Assembly: GCA_036226585.1 (NCBI GenBank)
Contig: CP108997.1
Location: 5,580,001-5,644,000 of the forward strand
DNA: 64,000 nt
Origin: Streptomyces sp. NBC_00708
Lineage (GTDB): Bacteria; Actinomycetota; Actinomycetes; Streptomycetales; Streptomycetaceae
Direction of reading: 5' to 3'
Both the position numbers and the translations under genes were made by a program. Shown here piece by piece: positions 1-8,485 of this stretch. The notes beneath the pieces are model-generated. The model did no database searches. It was given only the letters and a program-made list of their open reading frames with translations, and was not told the DNA's origin. Positions within the stretch are counted from its first letter, which is position 1. Each line of letters begins with the position of its first letter.

Positions 1-771
1 CGTGACGACGACCGCGAGAGGTTTGGGAAGACTTTCGATCACAGCACCGAGTCGGCGGTCCACGACTTCGACGGCACGTACCTGCGCTGCCTTCATCTCC
101 AGGTAGTCGGCGTCGGAGAACGTCAGCAGATAGCCGTCGCTCGGGCCGGTGGCTCCTGCGGCCAGGTCGCGACCGGCCACACCGTGGGCTCCGGGGAGCC
201 TGGGCAGGCGGGACTTGGGGAGCATGAACGGGTAGTGCGTCTCCGCGGCATTGATGAACAGCAGGTTCGGCCGGTCGTCAGCCAGCCGGATGCTGGACAC
301 CTGGGCGCCCAGCCCGCTGCCCTGCGGCGACAAGTCGTAGTCGGGGAATCCGTGGCGCAACCCTGCTTCGGGCCTCAGAACCGGCATGGACACCCGCGCG
401 TGAGTCGACCAGCCGCACTCCTCCGCCATGCCTGCGAGGCTCATGGTCGGGTGGAAGTTGCCGGCGTGCTTCTCGTCGCCGGCGAGCAGGTGGGACCAGA
501 ACAGGAAGTCGTCGCGGTACGTCGCCGCCGCTGCCCGGCCGGGCTCGGGGCGCCAGGGGAGCAGCCCGGAGAAGAGGCAGGAATGGCTGGGCAGGGTCCA
601 GCTGGCGTAACTCATCCGCTGCTCGGTGATCGAGCACACCTCGTCGATCACCGGAGTCCGGGCTTCCTGGAAGGAATCCCAGCGGAGGCTGTCGAGAACG
701 GCGACGAGGACGGTACGGACCTGCCCCACGTCGGCGGCGAACTGCAGGGGAGAAGCGGCCTTGTTCAACAA
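1..771 (-). CDS. Alkaline-phosphatase-superfamily (sulfatase-like) hydrolase, C-terminus outside window
   Basis: The 257 visible residues look like the N-terminal two thirds of an alkaline-phosphatase-superfamily metal-dependent hydrolase. A hydrophobic strand ends in the metal-ligand Asp (VLVAVLDSLRWDSF, Asp27), and WTLPSHSC (residues 58-65) has the TxPxH form of the sulfatase/phosphatase nucleophile region, with Thr59 as likely nucleophile. NLLFINAAETHYPF follows further on. The family hydrolyses phosphate or sulfate esters; the substrate is not predictable. The frame is open to the window edge and should continue with further metal ligands. Start: a TTG at 771 lies 6 nt after AGGGAG; a GTG at 729 is an alternative but would cut the first strand. 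It resembles the STM4013-type hydrolases, but that is recognition only. It follows the phosphoribosyltransferase gene on the same strand after 172 nt. Confidence 0.72.
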   Translation of the reverse strand, partial: MLNKAASPLQFAADVGQVRTVLVAVLDSLRWDSFQEARTPVIDEVCSITEQRMSYASWTLPSHSCLFSGLLPWRPEPGRAAAATYRDDFLFWSHLLAGDEKHAGNFHPTMSLAGMAEECGWSTHARVSMPVLRPEAGLRHGFPDYDLSPQGSGLGAQVSSIRLADDRPNLLFINAAETHYPFMLPKSRLPRLPGAHGVAGRDLAAGATGPSDGYLLTFSDADYLEMKAAQVRAVEVVDRRLGAVIESLPKPLAVVVT

Positions 772-943
772 CAGGAACTCCCTTCGTGGCGGGGGCGGCT
801 CGCAGCTGCGGATGTGATGAATGCTTCGAGAGTGGGTACCGAAGCCGTCTGTGGCGACGCTGGTTGCATGGAGAAGTCCCTCAGGGTCGAGGTGCCCGGG
901 TCATGAACGCGCTGCGTGGCAAAGTTCTGCGGGCGTGGGCAGT

Positions 944-1819
944 TCAGAGGAGAGCGGCCAGAAGCTGTCTCAGAGGTGTGCTGTCCGGCACGTCGGCAGC
1001 ACTCGGCAGGGGGACCGCGACATCGGTGCCGAGCAGGGCGACATCCGTGGCCACGGGTTCACGGCCGAGGTGGTCCCGCAGCCGGTCCACCGCTGAGGCC
1101 GCGACCTTCCGCAGGGCCGGTGCCTGAGCCAGTTCGGGATCACTCAGCCAGGCGCCGTTTCGGTGCAGGAGAGGCGAGATCCGGCGCGCGGGCACCCGCG
1201 TCCCCGGCGGCTCCGCGCGCCGTCCCGAGTGGGGCAGCCACGGATAGACGTCATGGGCATGGATCACGTCACCACGGACCGGCTCGGGGAAGTATGCGTC
1301 CACGGGCACACCGCTGTGCCGTTCCAGATGCTGACGTGCCCGTTCGGTCGCTGCGGAGACGAATACGCGGTCGACGGTGAAGCCGTACGAGGCGAGACGG
1401 TCCAGAACTCCGGTCAGGGTGCCCCCGCTGTACATCGCGTCGTCCACGACGGCCACGCGCACTCCGGGGTCTGCGGCATCCAGGGTGTCGGGCAGTCCCG
1501 AGAGGTCCAGCACCAGTTGACCCGCGGCCCCCAGGCGCCGGTGCGCGGCCACACGGTGGTAACGGGGGCCGTCCCCGCCGGTTGGCCCGACGAAGAGCTT
1601 GTCCAGCACCAGGACTTCGTCGTACTTCTCCAGCTGGGGTATGGCCCAGGCGGTGAAGCGCTCGTGATCGACGACGTTCCATCCGCGCGCGGAGGCCAGG
1701 TCCAGCAGGATCCGAGGCAGGGCTTCGAGATCATCGCGCAGCAACTCGCGTCCGAGGGGGCTCAGTTGGCTCGCGGCCGCCTGGACGTCCAGGATCAGTG
1801 ATATCGGCTCGCAGTCCAT
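944..1819 (-). CDS. Phosphoribosyltransferase-domain protein
   Basis: The 291-residue protein has a type I phosphoribosyltransferase core. The PRPP-binding loop VAVVDDAMYSGGTL (residues 122-135) has the two acidic residues followed by a small-residue loop. An upstream strand VLVLDKLFVGPTGG precedes a probable flexible-loop region. The family transfers or releases ribose-5-phosphate using PRPP, but some members are regulatory. The C-terminal 120 residues, with PWLPHSGRRAEPPGTRVPARRISPLLHR, are not from a housekeeping PRTase I recognise. Its ATG lies one base after the TGA of the upstream epimerase gene, so the two are almost certainly translationally coupled. Co-occurrence with an epimerase and an extra ValS suggests a specialised nucleotide or sugar pathway. 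Substrate unknown. Confidence 0.75.
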   Translation of the reverse strand: MDCEPISLILDVQAAASQLSPLGRELLRDDLEALPRILLDLASARGWNVVDHERFTAWAIPQLEKYDEVLVLDKLFVGPTGGDGPRYHRVAAHRRLGAAGQLVLDLSGLPDTLDAADPGVRVAVVDDAMYSGGTLTGVLDRLASYGFTVDRVFVSAATERARQHLERHSGVPVDAYFPEPVRGDVIHAHDVYPWLPHSGRRAEPPGTRVPARRISPLLHRNGAWLSDPELAQAPALRKVAASAVDRLRDHLGREPVATDVALLGTDVAVPLPSAADVPDSTPLRQLLAALL

Positions 1820-1820
1820 G

Positions 1821-2792
1821 TCAGAGCGCGGCCACCCGTCCCAGAGCCCCTTCCTCAGCCGGTGCGTGGCGGCGAAACCACTCGATGGTCCGGATCAGGC
1901 CCTCCTCCAGAGGCACCTGCGGTTTCCACGAGAGGTTTCTTTCGGCGAGGCCGATGTCAGGGCGCCGGATCATGGGGTCGTCCTGGGGCTTGGCGATGAA
2001 CTCGATGGGCGAGTCCGAACCGGTGAGCCGCTTCACCTCGTGCGCGAGTTCGAGGATGGACAGTTCGTGAGGATTGCCCAGGTTCATCGGGCCGTGCCCG
2101 TCCGACTCCACGAACTGGATCAGCCCCCTGACGAGGTCGTCCACGTAGCACACCGAACGGGTCTGGCTGCCGTCCCCGGACACGGTGATGGGCTCACCGG
2201 CCAGGGCCTGCCTGATGAAGGTCGGGATGGCCCTGCCGTCGTGGGCGCGCATCCTGGGCCCGTAGGTGTTGAAGATCCTCACGATCGCGGTGTCGAGGCC
2301 GTGATGGGTGCGGTAGGCCGTAGTCATCGCTTCAGCAAATCGCTTGGCCTCGTCGTAGACGCCGCGAGGCCCGACCGGATTGACATGCCCCCAGTAATCC
2401 TCAGGCTGGGGGTGGGTCTGCGGGTCGCCGTACACCTCGGAGGTGGATGCCAGCAGGAAGCGGGCGCCCTTCTCCTTCGCGAGCCCCAATGCGTGCAGGG
2501 TCCCGATGGATCCCACCTTGAGGGTCTCGATGGGCAGTTGAAGGTAGTCGATGGGCGAAGCGGGGGACGCGAAGTGGAGTACGACGTCCACGTCTCCGAC
2601 CACGTGGATGTACCCGGTGACGTCGGTGCGAGCGAGCTTGAAGGACTCGTGGCCCATCAGATGAGCGATGTTTCCCGGCTCGCTCGTAAGGAAGTTGTCG
2701 AGGCAGATGACCTCGTAGCCCGAGCCCAGCAGACGTTCGCACAGGTGCGAACCAAGGAACCCGGCTCCGCCCGTGATGACCGCTCTTCTCAC
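1821..2792 (-). CDS. NAD-dependent epimerase/dehydratase, UDP-glucuronate decarboxylase-like
   Basis: An extended short-chain dehydrogenase of 323 residues from the GTG at 2792, which follows a GGGGG tract 4-8 nt upstream and puts the start directly before the Rossmann strand. An ATG at 2843 would add 17 residues that have no family match. The NAD loop is GGAGFLGSH (8-16). HFASPASP (73-80) is typical of UDP-xylose synthase/UDP-glucuronate decarboxylase. The catalytic set is STSEVYG (116-122) and Tyr146-Asp-Glu-Ala-Lys150. Family members decarboxylate UDP-glucuronate to UDP-xylose with bound NAD. The product could feed glycosylation, but no glycosyltransferase lies next to it. First gene of a coupled operon with the PRTase gene. 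A dTDP-glucose 4,6-dehydratase role is less likely given the HFASPASP motif. Confidence 0.85.
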   Translation of the reverse strand: MRRAVITGGAGFLGSHLCERLLGSGYEVICLDNFLTSEPGNIAHLMGHESFKLARTDVTGYIHVVGDVDVVLHFASPASPIDYLQLPIETLKVGSIGTLHALGLAKEKGARFLLASTSEVYGDPQTHPQPEDYWGHVNPVGPRGVYDEAKRFAEAMTTAYRTHHGLDTAIVRIFNTYGPRMRAHDGRAIPTFIRQALAGEPITVSGDGSQTRSVCYVDDLVRGLIQFVESDGHGPMNLGNPHELSILELAHEVKRLTGSDSPIEFIAKPQDDPMIRRPDIGLAERNLSWKPQVPLEEGLIRTIEWFRRHAPAEEGALGRVAAL

Positions 2793-2847
2793 TTTGCCCC
2801 CGTTGGCATCAGACGTTCGAACGGTGCGAGCATAGCTGATCATGCTT

Positions 2848-2874
2848 CAACTTGCTTTTGTAAAAAGCAGCTTG
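2848..2874. promoter_or_regulatory. AT-rich 27-bp imperfect palindrome upstream of the epimerase operon
   Basis: Ten of 13 base pairs match in an inverted repeat centred at 2861, with core TGCTTTT/AAAAGCA. It is conspicuously AT-rich for this genome and lies 56-82 nt upstream of the epimerase GTG on the minus strand. This fits an operator at the promoter of the epimerase-PRTase operon. A weak terminator-like hairpin is the alternative. No regulator gene adjoins it. Confidence 0.4.
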
Positions 2875-2943
2875 TCAGTGGCATGTGCGCGGCCAGGACA
2901 GGCGGTTCGCCGGTGGACACCAACGGTCGGTCCGGGGAAAGGA

Positions 2944-2975
2944 CTGCGCCCTGCCGGATGGCCGGCAGGGCGCAG
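2944..2975 (-). terminator. Intrinsic terminator after valS
   Basis: A perfect 14-bp stem (CTGCGCCCTGCCGG with its complement) encloses a 4-nt loop, 20 nt past the valS stop. On the minus strand it is followed by AGTCCTTTCC, a short pyrimidine tract. It separates valS from the epimerase operon. Confidence 0.8.
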
Positions 2976-2995
2976 ATTCTTGGATCGCGGGGAGG

Positions 2996-5566
2996 TCAGG
3001 CCAGGTCGACCTCGACCGTGAGCTCGCCGTCCTCCGTGCTCTGGAAGGCCAGCTCGGACACGACTCCGGCTGCCTGGATGTCGGCGGCGACGAGCCGGAC
3101 ATCGTCCAGTACGGCGGCAGGCGCCTGAACCACGGCACGGGCGACCTCGGCCCGCATCGAGACCTTGGCGGTGGACTTGGCGCGACGGATGACGGCGATG
3201 GCCGAAGCGGCGGCGTCGGCAAGCTCCGGACGCGTGCCGGAGGCCGTCTCCCACAGGTCCGCGCTCGTCGGCCACGAGGCGAGGTGCACGGTCGACTCGT
3301 GGGTCCACGACCATGTCTCCTCCGCCGTGTAGGGGAGGACGGGGGCGAACATCCTGGTGACGATGTCGAGAGTGTGCCGAAGTGTGGCCCGTGCCGATTC
3401 CGCGCCCTCCTCGGAACCCTTGCCGTAGGACCGCTCCTTGACCAGTTCGACGTAGTAGTCGCAGAAGAACCAGAAGAACCGCTCGATGGCGTCCAGTGCC
3501 GTCGTGTAGTCGAAGCCTTCGAGCGCCTTTGTGGCGTCCTCCGTCGTCGCGGCCAGCTTCGCGAGAACAGCCTTGTCCAGGGGCTCCGTCGCCTTCGCCC
3601 CGGCGCTCGGCGCAGGCAGCGAAAGCACGAACTTGCTCGCGTTGAGCAGCTTCATGGCCAGACGGCGGCCGATCTTCATCTGCTGCGGGTCGAAGGCGGT
3701 ATCGGTCCCCGGGCGTCCGCTGGCCGCCCAGTAACGGACCGCGTCGGCGCCGTACTCGTCGAGCAGATGCCCGGGAGTGACGACGTTCCCCTGGGACTTG
3801 GACATCTTCTTGCGGTCGGGGTCGAGGATCCACCCGGAGAGGGCAGCGTGCTTCCACGGAGTGGTGTTCGCCTCGAGCTGGGAGCGCACGACTGTGGTGA
3901 ACAGCCACGTACGGATGATGTCGTGGCCCTGAGGACGCAAGTCCATCGGGTACACCTGGTTGTAGAGCTCCGGGTCGGACAGCCAGCCGGATGCCAGCTG
4001 GGGGCTCAGCGACGAGGTGGCCCATGTGTCCATGACATCGGGTTCGCCCATGAAGCCGTTCGGCTTGTCCCGCTGGTCCTCGGTGAACCCGGGCGGGCAG
4101 TCGCTGGACGGGTCGATCGGAAGGACCGACTCGTCGGGAAGGATCGGGGCCCGGTAGTCGGGCTGCCCGGCCTCATCGAGGGCGTACCACAGGGGGAAGG
4201 GCACACCGAAGAAGCGCTGCCGGCTGATCAGCCAGTCGATGTTCAGTCCCTGGACCCAGTCGTTGTAGCGCGACTGCATGTGCGCCGGGTGCCAGTCGAT
4301 CTCGGCGCCGCGGGCGAGCAGCTGCTCGCGGTGCTCGACCGTCTTGATGAACCACTGGCGGCTGCTGACGACCTCGAGCGGCTTGTCGCCCTTTTCGAAG
4401 AACTTGACCGCACGAGTGGTCGGCCGGGGCTCGCCGACCAGCCCACCGGTGCTGCGCAGCTCCTCGACAAGGATCTCCCGGGCGGTGTGCACCGTCTTGC
4501 CGACGATCCGGTCGTAAAGGCCCTGGGCCCCCGCGGTGTCCTCGGTCGGCAGTTCGCTGAAGTCCAGGGGCAGCAGTCGGCCGTCACGGCCGATGACGGT
4601 GCGGGTCGGGAGCTTCAGCTCACGCCACCACATGACGTCGGTCGCGTCGCCGAAGGTGCAGATCATGGCGATGCCGCTGCCCTTCTCGGGGTCCGCGGCG
4701 CGATGGGCGACGACCGGCACACGCACCCCGAACAAGGGCGACGTGACTTCCTGGCCCACGAGGGACTGGTAGCGCTCGTCGTCCGGGTGGGCCACCAGGG
4801 CCACACAGGCGGGCAGCAGCTCGGGACGGGTCGTCTCGATGTGCACGTCCTGGGTGCCGTGCTTGAACGCCACACGGTGGTACGCGCCCGAGACGTCCTT
4901 CTCGACCACCTCGGCATTGGCCACCGCGGTCCGGAAGGAGACATCCCACATGGTGGGCGCCTCGGACTGGTACGCCTCTCCTCGCTGGACCAGGCGGAGG
5001 AAGGAAGCCTGCGCGACGCGCTGTGCCTCCTTGCCGATCGTCGTGTACTGCGTCGACCAGTCGACGGAGAGGCCGAGCTTGCGCCACAGTTCCTCGAAGA
5101 CCAGCTCGTCCTCGGCGGTGAGCTTCTCGCACAATTCGACGAAGTTCTGCCGCGAGATGCTGACCGCGGGGGCCTTCTTGTCCTTGCCCGTCCGCTCGGC
5201 GATCGGTGTGGGGGCGACGAACTCCGGATCGTGGGGGAGCGACGGGTCGCAGCGCACGCCGTAGTAGTTCTGCACCCGGCGCTCGGTCGGCAGCCCGTTG
5301 TCGTCCCAGCCCATCGGGTAGAAGACGTGCTTGCCGCGCATCCGCTGGAAGCGGGCGACGATGTCCGTGTGGGTGTAGCTGAAGACGTGGCCGACATGGA
5401 GCGAGCCGCTGACCGTGGGCGGCGGCGTGTCGATCGAGAATACGGCGTCGCGACTTCCGGGCCGGACGAAACGGTATACGTCCGTCTCACCCCAGAACGA
5501 CGACCACTTCGATTCCAACCCGTCGAGCGAAGGCTTGTCCGGCAGCGGAGAGCCATAGCGCGTCAC
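2996..5566 (-). CDS. valS: Valine--tRNA ligase, second (archaeal/rickettsial-like) type
   Basis: Class I aminoacyl-tRNA synthetase of 856 residues that charges tRNA-Val with valine in the cytoplasm. The HIGH-type motif is HVGH (57-60) in PPPTVSGSLHVGHVF, followed by YPMGWDDNGLPTERRVQNYYG. The KMSKS loop is at 587-591 (KKMSKSQGN). A CP1 editing domain lies between, with HIETTRPELLPACVALVAHPDD. The C-terminus is a short helical domain, without the long arm usual in bacterial ValS. The wording of the active-site blocks matches the second ValS type known from archaea, rickettsiae and some actinobacteria, not the usual Streptomyces housekeeping form (HLGH, IPPPNVTG). Start: GTG at 5566 with GGAAGGG 9 nt upstream; longer frames to 5620 lack a site. 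Probably a paralogue in addition to a standard valS elsewhere. Confidence 0.93.
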   Translation of the reverse strand: MTRYGSPLPDKPSLDGLESKWSSFWGETDVYRFVRPGSRDAVFSIDTPPPTVSGSLHVGHVFSYTHTDIVARFQRMRGKHVFYPMGWDDNGLPTERRVQNYYGVRCDPSLPHDPEFVAPTPIAERTGKDKKAPAVSISRQNFVELCEKLTAEDELVFEELWRKLGLSVDWSTQYTTIGKEAQRVAQASFLRLVQRGEAYQSEAPTMWDVSFRTAVANAEVVEKDVSGAYHRVAFKHGTQDVHIETTRPELLPACVALVAHPDDERYQSLVGQEVTSPLFGVRVPVVAHRAADPEKGSGIAMICTFGDATDVMWWRELKLPTRTVIGRDGRLLPLDFSELPTEDTAGAQGLYDRIVGKTVHTAREILVEELRSTGGLVGEPRPTTRAVKFFEKGDKPLEVVSSRQWFIKTVEHREQLLARGAEIDWHPAHMQSRYNDWVQGLNIDWLISRQRFFGVPFPLWYALDEAGQPDYRAPILPDESVLPIDPSSDCPPGFTEDQRDKPNGFMGEPDVMDTWATSSLSPQLASGWLSDPELYNQVYPMDLRPQGHDIIRTWLFTTVVRSQLEANTTPWKHAALSGWILDPDRKKMSKSQGNVVTPGHLLDEYGADAVRYWAASGRPGTDTAFDPQQMKIGRRLAMKLLNASKFVLSLPAPSAGAKATEPLDKAVLAKLAATTEDATKALEGFDYTTALDAIERFFWFFCDYYVELVKERSYGKGSEEGAESARATLRHTLDIVTRMFAPVLPYTAEETWSWTHESTVHLASWPTSADLWETASGTRPELADAAASAIAVIRRAKSTAKVSMRAEVARAVVQAPAAVLDDVRLVAADIQAAGVVSELAFQSTEDGELTVEVDLA

Positions 5567-5766
5567 GTCGACACACCCTTCCCAGTCAGTTCCACAGCTT
5601 GAGGCGAGCGGGAGAACCACGCCTTGGAAGGCGATCGCTCCGGACGGGCTCGCCAGTGATACTGATGAGCTGCAACTCGGCCCTCCGCCCAGTGTAGGGG
5701 GCCGGGAGCGAGCAGCTGTCCGGGTTATCGCTGCGGAAGACCGTAGACGAGAGAGGCGACGCGCAC

Positions 5767-6756
5767 ATGAGCAAAGAACGAGGGCGGATATTGGTGACCG
5801 GCGGGGCCGGGTACATAGGTTCCGTCATCGCCGCACGTCTGGTCGAGTCCGGACACCGGGTAACCGTACTGGACGACCTGTCCACCGGCTTCCGTGAAGC
5901 CGTACCATCCGGTGCCGAATTCGTCCAGGGCCGCGTTCAGGACGCCGCCGAGGTGCTCGACTCCTCCTATGCGGTCGTGATGCACTTCGCCGCGGTCGCC
6001 GAGGTCGGTGAATCGATGGTCGATCCGGAGAAGTACTGGGACACGAACGTTCTCGGTAGCTTCGCACTGCTCCGGGCCATGCGCGGTGCAGGTGTGCCCA
6101 GGCTCGTCTTCTCCTCCACCTGCGCCGTGTACGGGGAGCCGGCAGCCGGTGTGATCTCGACCAGCACGCCGACCGCCCCCGTGAACCCGTACGGCGCCTC
6201 CAAGCTGGCGGTGGACCACATGATCGCCGGTGAGAGCGCCGCGCACGGCCTCGCGGCGGTGTCCCTGCGCTATTTCAACGTCGCGGGCGCGGTGGCTTCC
6301 CACGGAGAGCGCCACGATCCGGAATCGCACCTCATACCCCTGGTGCTGCAGGTCGCGCAGGGGCGGCGCGAGGCGATCTCCATTTACGGGGACGACTACG
6401 CCACACCCGATGGCACGTGTGTCCGCGACTACATCCATGTCTCCGATCTCGCTGACGCCCATCTCCTCGCTCTCGACGCTGCCGCGCCCGGGGAGCACCT
6501 GGTCTGCAACCTCGGCAACGGCAACGGCTTCTCCGTACGAGAGGTGATTGCGGTGGCGCGCAAGGTGACCGGACACCCCATCCCCGAGGTCGTCGCCCCG
6601 CGCCGGCCCGGTGATCCCGCGACACTGGTCGCTTCCTCCGCCCGTGCCCGGGAAAGGCTGGGATGGACGCCGCGCCGCTCGGATCTGTCGGAGATGATCC
6701 AGGACGCGTGGGATTTCGCTCGGGCGACTGCCGCGACGGAGCCCACCGGCGCCTGA
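5767..6756 (+). CDS. galE: UDP-glucose 4-epimerase-like protein
   Basis: Extended SDR of 329 residues. The NAD loop is TGGAGYIGS (11-19), and the catalytic Ser/Thr and YxxxK are seen in SSTCAVYGE (116-124) and NPYGASK (Tyr142, Lys146). LRYFNVAGA and the C-terminal RRPGDPATLVASSARARERLGWTP are typical GalE blocks. It interconverts UDP-glucose and UDP-galactose or N-acetyl/uronate analogues; substrate preference cannot be read here. Start: ATG at 5767 with GAGAGG about 10 nt upstream. It diverges from valS across about 200 nt that contain both promoters. No galT or galK is present, so this is not the gal operon. Together with the UXS-like gene it makes two sugar-nucleotide enzymes flanking an extra ValS. 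Confidence 0.88.
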   Translation: MSKERGRILVTGGAGYIGSVIAARLVESGHRVTVLDDLSTGFREAVPSGAEFVQGRVQDAAEVLDSSYAVVMHFAAVAEVGESMVDPEKYWDTNVLGSFALLRAMRGAGVPRLVFSSTCAVYGEPAAGVISTSTPTAPVNPYGASKLAVDHMIAGESAAHGLAAVSLRYFNVAGAVASHGERHDPESHLIPLVLQVAQGRREAISIYGDDYATPDGTCVRDYIHVSDLADAHLLALDAAAPGEHLVCNLGNGNGFSVREVIAVARKVTGHPIPEVVAPRRPGDPATLVASSARARERLGWTPRRSDLSEMIQDAWDFARATAATEPTGA

Positions 6757-6852
6757 CCGGATTCGTGGGCGGTGGCCGCCGTCTCCTTGCGGGGCGAGCG
6801 GCCGTGGCGTCGGGTGGAGGGGGCGCCCGGCCGCGGCGAGTGAGGCGGCCCC

Positions 6853-7287
6853 CTAGAGCCGACGCAGAAGCGCGGCCAGGGTTTCCGTCTCCCGTGCGGA
6901 GAGCTTGTCGGTGAAGTGGCGGCGCACGGCGGCCTCCAGGCCGGGGTGTACGGCGGCGATCGTCCGGTTCCCCGTTTCGGTGAGGGTGACGGTGACGCCG
7001 CCGGCCCGTTCGCGGGTGATCAGGTCGCGCTTGCTCATGCGGGTGAGCTGGTGCGAGATGCGCGTACGGTCCCAGCCGAGCGTCGCGGCCAGCTCGCTCT
7101 GGCGCAGGGAGCCGCCCGCCTTGCTCAGGCTGACCAGGATCGTCAGGTCGGGCTCGGACAGGCCCGCCGCGTCGGCGGTGTCGGCGATCACGCGGGCCCT
7201 GACCACCTCATGGGCGCGCTTGAAGGCGGACCAGAGGTCCACCGGACCCGGTCCGGGCGGCGTGGCTCCGCCGGCCGATGTTGACAT
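6853..7287 (-). CDS. MarR family transcriptional regulator
   Basis: Winged-helix MarR protein of 144 residues. The recognition region is LRQSELAATLGWDRTRISHQLTRMSKRDLITRERAGG, followed by a wing and the dimerisation helix LSARETETLAALLRRL. MarR proteins usually repress a divergent gene and release DNA on binding a phenolic or oxidant ligand. Two near-identical palindromes lie at and just upstream of the start; the ATG itself falls inside the first, which points to tight autoregulation. The only candidate Shine-Dalgarno is GAGTGGG, so the transcript may have a very short leader. The divergent neighbour is an aldo/keto reductase, the probable target. It converges on galE after about 100 nt. Confidence 0.9.
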   Translation of the reverse strand: MSTSAGGATPPGPGPVDLWSAFKRAHEVVRARVIADTADAAGLSEPDLTILVSLSKAGGSLRQSELAATLGWDRTRISHQLTRMSKRDLITRERAGGVTVTLTETGNRTIAAVHPGLEAAVRRHFTDKLSARETETLAALLRRL

Positions 7288-7322
7288 ATCAACCCACTCG
7301 TTCCTAGTGTTGAGATATCAAC
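7280..7322. promoter_or_regulatory. Two MarR operator palindromes between marR and the aldo/keto reductase
   Basis: GTTGACATATCAAC (7280-7293) and GTTGAGATATCAAC (7309-7322) are 14-bp palindromes that differ at one base, with centres 29 bp apart. They fit the usual MarR operator shape. The marR start codon (7285-7287) lies inside the first. The AKR start is 60 nt after the second. Confidence 0.85.
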
Positions 7323-7382
7323 GCTAGCAGGGGCTGTGCCCGGCCGCCCCCGCCCGGCCCGTCCTCCCACGCAAGGATCTCC

Positions 7383-8372
7383 ATGCGCACTCGCACCCTC
7401 GGAAACGGCGGCCCCGGGGTCGCCCCCATCGCCCTGGGCTGCGCCGGCATGTCCGACCACACCGGACCCGCCGACGAGGCCGACGCCATCGCCACGATCC
7501 ATGCCGCCCTCGATGCCGGGGTCACCCTCATCGACACCGCCGACTTCTACGGAATGGGCCACAACGAGGACCTCATCGGCCGGGCACTGCGCGGCGGCAG
7601 GCGCGAGGAGGCGCTCCTGAGCGTCAAGTTCGGCGGACTGCGCGGCCCGGACGGGTCCTTCGTCGGTATCGAGGGCCGCCCCGCCCATGTGAAGAACGCC
7701 CTCGCCTACTCGCTGCGCCGCCTCGGCACCGACCACGTCGACATCTACCGTCCCTCGCGACTCGACCCCGGCACCCCGGTCGAGGAGACGGTCGGTGCCG
7801 TCGCGGAGATGATCGAGGCCGGTTACGTACGCCACGTCGGGCTCTCCGAGGTGGGGGCGGAGACCATCCGCCGCGCCCACGCCGTCCACCCCGTCCATGA
7901 TGTGCAGATCGAGTACTCCCTGTTCAGCCGGGGCCCGGAGACCAACGGCATCCTGGACACCTGCCGCGAGCTGGGGATCGGGGTCACCGCCTACGGCGTC
8001 CTCGCCCACGGCCTGCTCACCGGCGGCTACCGGCAGCCCGCCGAGGGCGACCGCCGCGCCGGCTGGCTGCCCCGCTTCCACCCGGACAACCTCCCCGTGA
8101 ACCTCGCCCTGGTCGACCGGCTCCGGCCGCTCGCCGAGGCGCACCGCGTCACCGTCGCGCAACTCGCCACCGCGTGGGTCATCGCCCGCGACGGCATCGT
8201 CGCCGTCCTGGGTGCCCGCCGCCCGCACCGGATCGACGAGGCGCTGGAAGCGGCCGAAGTCGCCCTGACCGAAGCCGACCTGGCGGCGGCCGACGCGGCC
8301 GTCCCGGCCGGCGCGGTGGCCGGGACGCGGTACGCCGCACCCCTGATGGCCCTGCTGGACAGCGAGTCCTGA
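7383..8372 (+). CDS. Aldo/keto reductase
   Basis: NADPH-dependent (beta/alpha)8 oxidoreductase of 329 residues. Asp51, Tyr56 (LIDTADFYG) and Lys82 (SVKFGG) form three members of the AKR tetrad. The fourth, normally His in a Y-x-x-HR block, is replaced: the sequence reads IYRPSRLDP, with Ser125 at that position. The YRP(A/S)RLDP block occurs in a recognisable actinobacterial AKR subgroup, so this is a natural variant rather than an error. The C-terminal cofactor region VAQLATAWVIARDGIVAVLGARRPHRIDEAL is intact. It is likely controlled by the divergent MarR regulator, and may detoxify an aldehyde or quinone that MarR senses. Substrate unknown. Confidence 0.88.
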   Translation: MRTRTLGNGGPGVAPIALGCAGMSDHTGPADEADAIATIHAALDAGVTLIDTADFYGMGHNEDLIGRALRGGRREEALLSVKFGGLRGPDGSFVGIEGRPAHVKNALAYSLRRLGTDHVDIYRPSRLDPGTPVEETVGAVAEMIEAGYVRHVGLSEVGAETIRRAHAVHPVHDVQIEYSLFSRGPETNGILDTCRELGIGVTAYGVLAHGLLTGGYRQPAEGDRRAGWLPRFHPDNLPVNLALVDRLRPLAEAHRVTVAQLATAWVIARDGIVAVLGARRPHRIDEALEAAEVALTEADLAAADAAVPAGAVAGTRYAAPLMALLDSES

Positions 8373-8485
8373 AGCCGGCCGCCGGACCGTGCCCTGAGCC
8401 GTGAGCCGGTCGTTGAGGAGGCGACGGGGCGGGAGAAGCGGGATGGGTTCCCGCACGGGCAACGCTCCGGGAAGGAGTACCGCCA

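Noticed and set aside
2885..5602. A 905-codon open frame on the plus strand opposite valS
   Set aside because: It is the antisense shadow of a clear valyl-tRNA synthetase gene; high GC content keeps the opposite frame open. No domain is recognisable.
5567..5766. Possible T-box riboswitch in the valS leader
   Set aside because: Searched the minus strand for the conserved T-box sequence and a Val specifier loop; only a loose match (GGCGTGGTTCTCC) was seen, without the expected stems.
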